Under the pieces are notes generated by a model, which ran no database searches, was not told the DNA's origin, and was given only the letters and a program-made list of their open reading frames with translations. Of a stretch of DNA of 64,000 nt, positions 59,148 through 64,000 are shown in pieces. The stretch comes from Caulobacter flavus. GTDB taxonomy: Bacteria; Pseudomonadota; Alphaproteobacteria; Caulobacterales; Caulobacteraceae. The position numbers and the translations under genes were made by a program. Within the stretch, counting starts at the first letter, position 1. Every line of letters starts with the position of its first letter. Location: assembly GCF_003722335.1 (NCBI RefSeq), contig NZ_CP026100.1, positions 5,430,001 through 5,494,000 on the forward strand. Reading direction: 5' to 3'.

Positions 59148-60053
59148 TTAAGCGAAGAACTCCTTTCTGAACCGGTCCTCGCTAATTTGTCGCCCCCAGG
59201 CGGCATGCAGGTGCGGCTTCTGCGCATCGGATAGAGCGGCACGAAGACGCTCTATGTTTTCTCGAATGCGATGCTCCTCGCTCGGCTTTTCAATCAAGCT
59301 CGCCAATTGAGTACCGAGACGGCTCAACAATAAAACCGGACAGGACAGCTTGATATCGGCCGACAACTCCAGCACCCAACCATTATCCTGGAAGCAAATT
59401 GGGGCATCAGGTTCAATTCGGTAACTTTTATCCGAGACCGTCAGACCCACTTCATCGAGTGCAGAGAAGCGCATGCCTGGCCTTCCGAGCCAGGAACCCG
59501 ACAATGTTTCCTTTACAAAAACATTGAAAAGCTCGGCGATATCGGTTTCCACTTCGGCCAAAAATCGGAGTGTCGCGCGAGAGAAATTCCCGGGGCTGCG
59601 GATTTCGCCCGCCAGTATCCGCCCCCACATGGCTTGCACTTCATCCTTGGTCGCTCGCTCGGCATAGGAAGAAAACAGGTCGAGCCAGTCTTCGTCGACC
59701 GGGGCGTCACCCTTAGGCGGGTCAGCAAGGATCTCCTCGGCCGCCTTGGCCGCAATAGCCTCGCGATTGCGCTGCCGCTTGACCTCTTTGCGAAGCAGAC
59801 TTTCCGCTGCCCTCTCTACGAGCGCCGGGTCCTCGTTCAACTGCTTCGCCACGGCAGTGGCGCGAGCCTGTGATACAGCCGTGCGGGCGGCCCGCTTGTC
59901 CTTGATTCCCTGCGCAGCGTCCTCGAACGGTGCCAAAGCGAAATCTAGGCCAACGCCGATCACTCGCTGAATGGCATCTTTCGCGACCGCCATACCACCG
60001 ATGGTGGCCGCATATCCGCCTACGATCTGAGCCAGCGCGGTCACGTCAGTCAT
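59148..60053 (-). CDS. DUF2806 domain protein (301 aa)
   Basis: Soluble protein with an N-terminal hydrophobic glycine-rich stretch (IVGGYAATIGGMAVAKDAI), a charged coiled coil (KQLNEDPALVERAAESLLRKEVKRQRNREAI in pieces), and the DUF2806 core DWLDLFSSYAERATKDEVQAMWGRILAGEIRSPGNFS. That core occurs in proteins often found in variable genomic regions. GC and codon use are lower than in neighbours, suggesting horizontal origin. Function unknown; a defence or stress role is only a guess from context. Confidence 0.8.
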   Translation of the reverse strand: MTDVTALAQIVGGYAATIGGMAVAKDAIQRVIGVGLDFALAPFEDAAQGIKDKRAARTAVSQARATAVAKQLNEDPALVERAAESLLRKEVKRQRNREAIAAKAAEEILADPPKGDAPVDEDWLDLFSSYAERATKDEVQAMWGRILAGEIRSPGNFSRATLRFLAEVETDIAELFNVFVKETLSGSWLGRPGMRFSALDEVGLTVSDKSYRIEPDAPICFQDNGWVLELSADIKLSCPVLLLSRLGTQLASLIEKPSEEHRIRENIERLRAALSDAQKPHLHAAWGRQISEDRFRKEFFA

Positions 60054-60261
60054 CGAATCACCCGTTCGCTATCGGGGAACGAAGATACCCTAGCTCTACC
60101 TTTCCGGCAGCGCCTCGACTTGCGGCCACCACCAGGTCTGGTCGAACTCGCGCCGGATGCCGGCGTCATACCGACAGGCCCGCTCTCCCAATCGTGTTCG
60201 CCGTCGCGTTGCGACCGGAGCGCTCACGCCCCACGTGAGCTTCCTCAACAAAGGAGACCCT

Positions 60262-60621
60262 ATGAAAGACCCCATCCTTCTCTCCGACCTGGTCGACAAA
60301 TCGGAATACTTCCTGGCCCGGGAGGCCATCGCGATCGTGCACCCGCTCGAAGGCGGCATCGGCGTTCAGATCTGGGACGACACCGGCTTGAACCACGGTG
60401 TGGCCGGCAAGTTCGACGACGAGGTCGTCTCGATCGACGATGGCAACTTCATCGCGGCCAACGGACAGTTCACTCTGGGCGGGCAGGCCTACAGCGGCTT
60501 CCTAATGATCAATCCCGCCTCCATCGTCCGCTTCGCTCACAAGCCCGAGAACCGCACCCACCTGCGCCTTCGCGGCGGCTACTCGGTGGACGTCAGCCGC
60601 CTTGAGCTCATCTACGGCTGA
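60262..60621 (+). CDS. Hypothetical protein (119 aa)
   Basis: MKDPILLSDLVDKSEYFLAR followed by beta-rich sequence (GGIGVQIWDDTGLNHGVAGK, ANGQFTLGGQAYSGFLMINP) and a C-terminal RLRGGYSVDVSRLELIYG. AAGGAG lies six bases before the ATG. Soluble, acidic, probably a small beta fold. No family is recognised. It is divergent from the DUF2806 gene. Confidence 0.75.
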   Translation: MKDPILLSDLVDKSEYFLAREAIAIVHPLEGGIGVQIWDDTGLNHGVAGKFDDEVVSIDDGNFIAANGQFTLGGQAYSGFLMINPASIVRFAHKPENRTHLRLRGGYSVDVSRLELIYG

Positions 60622-60762
60622 CCCGGCAGCGCTTAATCCCTGACCTAGTGAAATACACCGGGCCGGCGAGGGCATGAGCTTCGCCGGCTCGACCTGACAG
60701 GACTTGCCGCCGGTCAGAAAGCTTGCTCCAGTCAACCTGCGCGTGAGCAAGGGGGGACGATC

Positions 60763-61371
60763 ATGGCGCGAAGACCAAAATCCGGTCCGGCGGTCAACAC
60801 GATAGCGTTCGGACCAAGAGCCAAGATCGCCAGCGGCATCGCCGGCGCTTTCATTACCGGCGCGCTTTGGTTCGTCTCCACCGGAGCCGATGTCGGTTCG
60901 ATGTTCTCAGGTAGCAAGGCCGAAACAACTAGCGCCCCTCCGCCAACGCTGCCGCCATTGGCCTTCGAAGCCTCGGCGTGCACTGAGAAGAACAGGTCCG
61001 AATTACTTGACCTGGTCCGCAAAGGCCTGGCCACGCCCGAACAGGTGGCTGAACTTGCCCGCTCGATAGGTTGCCAGTACCCTACAAACGGAAAAGCCGT
61101 CATCGGCTTCACGAGCGATGAGGAAACTCAACTCACCGGCTACGTCCGCGCCTTCGCCACTTCGCCCTCGGCGGATTTACGGGATGCGTTCGCCGACGCC
61201 GTGGAGCGCGACTTTGACAGCACCTCCATCGACGTGCTGGCGCTAGCCGAGAACCGGGCTATGGGCACGACCATACTGACGGAAGAGATCCAAGTCCTTC
61301 TGTTTGTGAGGGAACCTGCTAGCCGCGGCGAGATAGTCTCCGCCCCAAGAGCGACGAGCGCCAACCGCTAA
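60763..61371 (+). CDS. Hypothetical membrane-anchored protein (202 aa)
   Basis: A basic N-terminus (MARRPKSGPAVN) precedes one hydrophobic helix (ASGIAGAFITGALWFVST, about 23-40), so the bulk is probably periplasmic. It contains a conserved-looking cysteine pair in EASACTEKNRSELLDLVRKG and ARSIGCQYP. A short acidic C-terminal half follows. GC is lower than average. No family is recognised; it may belong to the same acquired segment as DUF2806. Confidence 0.65.
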   Translation: MARRPKSGPAVNTIAFGPRAKIASGIAGAFITGALWFVSTGADVGSMFSGSKAETTSAPPPTLPPLAFEASACTEKNRSELLDLVRKGLATPEQVAELARSIGCQYPTNGKAVIGFTSDEETQLTGYVRAFATSPSADLRDAFADAVERDFDSTSIDVLALAENRAMGTTILTEEIQVLLFVREPASRGEIVSAPRATSANR

Positions 61372-61681
61372 GGCGCGGATCATTCTCCGCCCCGGCAGCG
61401 CATCCCTCTCCCGCCACCACTGATCTTGGCCGCCACGCCGCTCCTCGCCATCGGCGGTGGCCAGCAGGTCGGCCATCGTGCAATCCTTCAGGTCCTACAG
61501 CCGGCCCATGAACTTGTGCTGGAACCACCAGCGGCTGGCGGCCATGTTCTGGGTCAGGCCCTGGAGGCGATACACCGCCACTTGCCACAGGCGGTCGGCC
61601 GATCGGCGCCCTTGGCGAACCTCGCTGATCTCAGCAGGGACACCTTGATCAGATGAGCAAATTCGGCTCCCAGATCGAACC
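61372..61681 (-). pseudogene. Decayed ORF with internal stop
   Basis: On the minus strand one frame reads SADRLWQVAVYRLQGLTQNM, then AASRWWFQHKFMGRL, an amber stop (bases 61495-61497), then DLKDCTMADLLATADGEERR in the same frame. The tryptophan-rich, gene-like sequence on both sides of the stop suggests a broken gene. No start with a ribosome-binding site is visible, and the family is not recognised. Confidence 0.35.
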
Positions 61682-61704
61682 CACGGATAAGCGGTCGTTA
61701 CGCG

Positions 61705-62106
61705 TCAATCGGGCGTCAGCAGTCCCTGCAACCCGACGATCATGGCGATGATCCCGAAGATCGCCAAGACCAGTCCAGCGCCTTGCGAACCGCTGGCCGG
61801 CAGCTCGCCGCCAGCGCCCAGGCGCCGCGCCAGCGCGCCCGCCCGCAGGCGGTCCCACAGCAGCAGCACGCCGACGGCCAGGCCGACGATCTCGAAGTGG
61901 AAGACGTGCGGTCCCGAGACCAGGTGCACGATCAGGAAGTAGCCGCCGCAGACCAGGGCCGCGATCCCGACGATCCACCCGAACGGCGCCAGGCGCGCGG
62001 CGAAGCGCCCAAGGTCGTCGCCCGCGCGGGGCAGCAGGGCCAGGAGACCGATCGCCAGCAGGAAGCCGCCGACGAGGTTGCAGAGATCCAGGATCAGTTC
62101 GAGCAT
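61705..62106 (-). CDS. Hypothetical four-helix membrane protein (133 aa)
   Basis: Four predicted membrane helices: ILDLCNLVGGFLLAIGLLALL, FGWIVGIAALVCGGYFLIVHLV, IVGLAVGVLLLWDRL and GLVLAIFGIIAMIVGLQGLL. A polar loop carries GAGGELPASGSQG. Inner-membrane protein with no catalytic motif. It is divergent from the TPR gene, 125 bases away. Confidence 0.72.
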   Translation of the reverse strand: MLELILDLCNLVGGFLLAIGLLALLPRAGDDLGRFAARLAPFGWIVGIAALVCGGYFLIVHLVSGPHVFHFEIVGLAVGVLLLWDRLRAGALARRLGAGGELPASGSQGAGLVLAIFGIIAMIVGLQGLLTPD

Positions 62107-62231
62107 GACCGGGGAATGCGGCGCGACGGCGGAGCGTTCCGCCTACCTCGGCGTGCCGACGCCGGCGCGACACGCGGCGCTTGCAATATTACATACGTAG
62201 CATACGCTCGAAGCTTCACCGGAGGAAGCCC

Positions 62232-63029
62232 ATGCGTATCGTCGTTCCGCTCGCCGCCCTGCTGCTCGCCGTCGCCTCGCCGCTGGCCCACGCCGCGCCC
62301 GCGCCGCAAGCCGCCTCGGCCGCCGACGCGCGGGCCGAAAAGGACCGGGCGATCGTGCAGAAGGCCATGGGCAGCAACGATCTGAAGACGATCCGCAAGA
62401 TGGTCCCCCAACTGGAGGACGTGGCCTCGCGCACGCCCGCCGCCTATCCGCTGATCGAGGAGAAGGACGGCGCCTTCGTCGTTCGCAGCGGCAGCCTCGG
62501 CCCGGGCCTGCTGGCCAGCCTGTCCACCGGCGTCGCGGCCAGCAAGGCCCGCCCCGACCAGTCGGCGCGGGTGGACATGCAGTTCAACACCTACGGCCTG
62601 GCCCTCTTCCTGCTCGGCTCCGCCGCCGTCGAGGCGCGCGACTTCGACCGGGCCAACGCCTGGCTCGACAAGGGCCTGGCCCTGCAGCCCGACAACCTGA
62701 TGCTGGTCACCGAGAAGGGCATGGTGCTGACCGCCCAGCGGCGCTTTCCCGACGCCCTGGCGCTGTACGACGCCACCTTCGAGAAGGCCGGCGTCTTTCT
62801 CACTTCCGACCAGCAGGGCAAGGCCCGCCTGCTGCGCTCGCGGGGCTTCGCCCTCATAGAGCTGGGCCGCCTCGACGAAGCCGAGGCGGACTACAAGGCC
62901 TCGCTGGAGATCGAGCCCAACCACGGCGGGGCCAAGCACGAGCTGGGCTACATCGCCCAGCTGCGCGCCGGAGCCCAGGCTACGGGCCTGCAGATCATGA
63001 ACGGCGAGGAGGCCATGAAGCCCAAATAG
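62232..63029 (+). CDS. Secreted TPR-repeat protein (265 aa)
   Basis: Signal peptide MRIVVPLAALLLAVASPLAHA, then a helical region and TPR repeats at about 125-250 (YGLALFLLGSAAVEARDFDRANAWLDKGLALQPDN and GFALIELGRLDEAEADYKASLEIEPNHGGAKHELGYI in pieces). GGAGGA lies about six bases before the ATG. It is probably a periplasmic protein-interaction module; partners unknown. An AT-rich patch at 62180-62205 upstream is the likely promoter. Confidence 0.85.
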   Translation: MRIVVPLAALLLAVASPLAHAAPAPQAASAADARAEKDRAIVQKAMGSNDLKTIRKMVPQLEDVASRTPAAYPLIEEKDGAFVVRSGSLGPGLLASLSTGVAASKARPDQSARVDMQFNTYGLALFLLGSAAVEARDFDRANAWLDKGLALQPDNLMLVTEKGMVLTAQRRFPDALALYDATFEKAGVFLTSDQQGKARLLRSRGFALIELGRLDEAEADYKASLEIEPNHGGAKHELGYIAQLRAGAQATGLQIMNGEEAMKPK

Positions 63030-63032
63030 GCC

Positions 63033-63386
63033 TCAGCGCTCGACGATGGTTTCGAAGCCGCCGAAGATCATGCGCTTTCCGTCGAAGGGCATGTCGTTCA
63101 TGTACGGCTTGAGGCGCTCGTCCTCCATCACCTTGGCCATCACCTCGTCGCGCTTGGCCTTGCTGTCGTAGGTGATCCACGAGAACACCGTGACCTCGTC
63201 GTCCTTCAGCTGGACGGCGCGGGGGAACGAGGTCAGCTCGCCGTAGGGCACGTCGTCGGCCAGGGCCTCGACATAGGACAGCGCGCCCAGCTCCATCCAG
63301 ATCGAGCCGGCCAGCGTGGCCATCTCCTTGTAGCGCTCGACATTGGCCTTGGGCACGGCGACCACGAAACCGTCGACATAGGTCAT
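63033..63386 (-). CDS. DUF1428 family protein
   Basis: 117-residue alpha-beta (ferredoxin-like) protein: MTYVDGFVVAVPKANVERYKEMATLAG, VFSWITYDSKAKRDEVMAKVMEDERLK and MPFDGKRMIFGGFETIVER are family hallmarks. Some databases mislabel this family as 4.5S RNA; it is a protein of unknown function. Its stop lies three bases from the convergent TPR stop. Confidence 0.9.
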   Translation of the reverse strand: MTYVDGFVVAVPKANVERYKEMATLAGSIWMELGALSYVEALADDVPYGELTSFPRAVQLKDDEVTVFSWITYDSKAKRDEVMAKVMEDERLKPYMNDMPFDGKRMIFGGFETIVER

Positions 63387-63464
63387 GGGATCCTCCCTTG
63401 GATCTTTGTTGGTCCCCTAGGACGTTTCAACGCGGAGGCGGCCGACAGGGGCGCGCGAAAAAGT

Positions 63465-64000
63465 TCAGCGGGCCTCGATCAGATCCAGCAGCCGGGTCAG
63501 CGCCCTGGCGTGGCCGCCGGGGTCGCCCACGGGAAAGACCGGCATCGGAACCTGGGGGGCGATCCCCCGCCCCTCCACCACCGCGCCGCCGGGATCGCGG
63601 TGGACCTCGGCCGGCAGGGCGAAGCGCCAGCCGTCCGGCAGCGGCTTCTGCAGCTGGTCCGACAGCGCCCCGCGCGTGGTCTCGCCGGCTTGCCGCACAT
63701 TGGGCAGGGCCCGCATCGACAGCGCGAAGGTCTCGCCGGCGCTGACCGTGACCTGGCTGGTCAGCAGCCAGACGGGTCCGAGATAGCGAGCCCGGTCCGA
63801 GGGCGCGACGAACAGCGGCTGGGCCGCGCCGTCGCCGCCGACCGCGACCTTGGAGCCGACCTCGCGCCGCTGGTCGGCGAAGCGTGCGGCGATCCGGCGG
63901 GCGACGACGTCGTAGCCGCCCCGATTGTCGCTGACGTCGACGATCACCGCCCTTGCGCCGGCGAAGGCGACCATGGCCTCGTCCAGCGTGGCGTCCAGCA
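63465..64000 (-). CDS. S41-family (C-terminal processing) peptidase, N-terminus cut by window edge
   Basis: The visible 178 residues are the C-terminal catalytic part. VIVDVSDNRGGYDVVARRIAARF is the S41 strand-helix, and LTSQVTVSAGETFALSMRALP holds the nucleophile serine in the SAGE motif. GETTRGALSDQLQKPLPDGWRFALP matches the family's substrate groove. The frame is open to the window end. Likely secreted or periplasmic, but the N-terminus is not visible. It may be a tail-specific protease paralogue. Confidence 0.85.
   Translation of the reverse strand, partial: LDATLDEAMVAFAGARAVIVDVSDNRGGYDVVARRIAARFADQRREVGSKVAVGGDGAAQPLFVAPSDRARYLGPVWLLTSQVTVSAGETFALSMRALPNVRQAGETTRGALSDQLQKPLPDGWRFALPAEVHRDPGGAVVEGRGIAPQVPMPVFPVGDPGGHARALTRLLDLIEAR

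Noticed and set aside
63033..63386. 4.5S RNA gene (a label sometimes given to this family)
   Set aside because: The sequence is a clear DUF1428 protein; no SRP RNA hairpin with GGAAGCAG-type loop is present.

Overview
The window is about 64 kb of GC-rich chromosome from an alphaproteobacterium, almost certainly Caulobacter or a very close relative. The evidence is a complete spmX-type gene (muramidase-like domain, proline-rich linker, two membrane helices), two large TonB-dependent receptors of the Caulobacter type, an Entner-Doudoroff operon, and a tRNA-His that lacks G-1 and carries A73, as in alphaproteobacteria. No rRNA operon, CRISPR array, insertion sequence or intact prophage is visible. 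Most genes lie on the minus strand.

Layout. 1-9.6 kb: a TonB-dependent receptor cut by the left edge, a LacI-type repressor and the operon zwf-pgl-edd-glk. All three promoter regions carry related TGACAA/TTGTCA palindromes, so this looks like one sugar-uptake and glycolysis regulon. 9.8-17.3 kb: GNAT acetyltransferase, transglutaminase-like protein, and a TetR regulator divergent from a tripartite efflux operon (MFS, HlyD, outer-membrane factor). 17.6-20 kb: tRNA-His and the exbB-exbD-tonB operon that would energise the receptors. 20.6-25.2 kb: a long minus-strand block, hisD, UPF0262, LMW phosphatase, infA, maf, RNase E/G-like, yacG, tRNA-Phe. 25.3-28.7 kb: an HscC-type Hsp70 overlapping a membrane J-like protein without HPD.

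28.7-33.1 kb: leucine degradation genes (enoyl-CoA hydratase and methylcrotonyl-CoA carboxylase beta), then a cyclic-nucleotide-binding patatin. The isovaleryl-CoA dehydrogenase is separate at 42.5 kb, and propionyl-CoA carboxylase alpha is at 50.2 kb. 33.2-39.4 kb: a tam-like methyltransferase, a probable micro-ORF transcript with an SD fully complementary to the 16S tail, and a second large TonB receptor. 39.6-41.6 kb: DUF1801, SRPBCC and ArsR genes with an operator array. 43.8-50.2 kb: spmX, mgtE, tRNA-Leu, a short FliN/SpoA protein, lipB and three consecutive DUF805 membrane proteins. 52.4-56.7 kb: a 1263-residue secreted LamG-containing protein translationally coupled to a GlcG/HbpS-like protein. 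58.5-61.7 kb looks accessory: DUF2806 protein, unknown small proteins, a possible phage tail-fibre fragment and a decayed ORF. The right edge cuts an S41-type protease.

Intergenic gaps hold several families of GC-rich inverted repeats that recur across the window. Long open frames opposite many genes are GC-rich shadows and were not annotated. Function calls come from reading the protein sequences; no database search was run.
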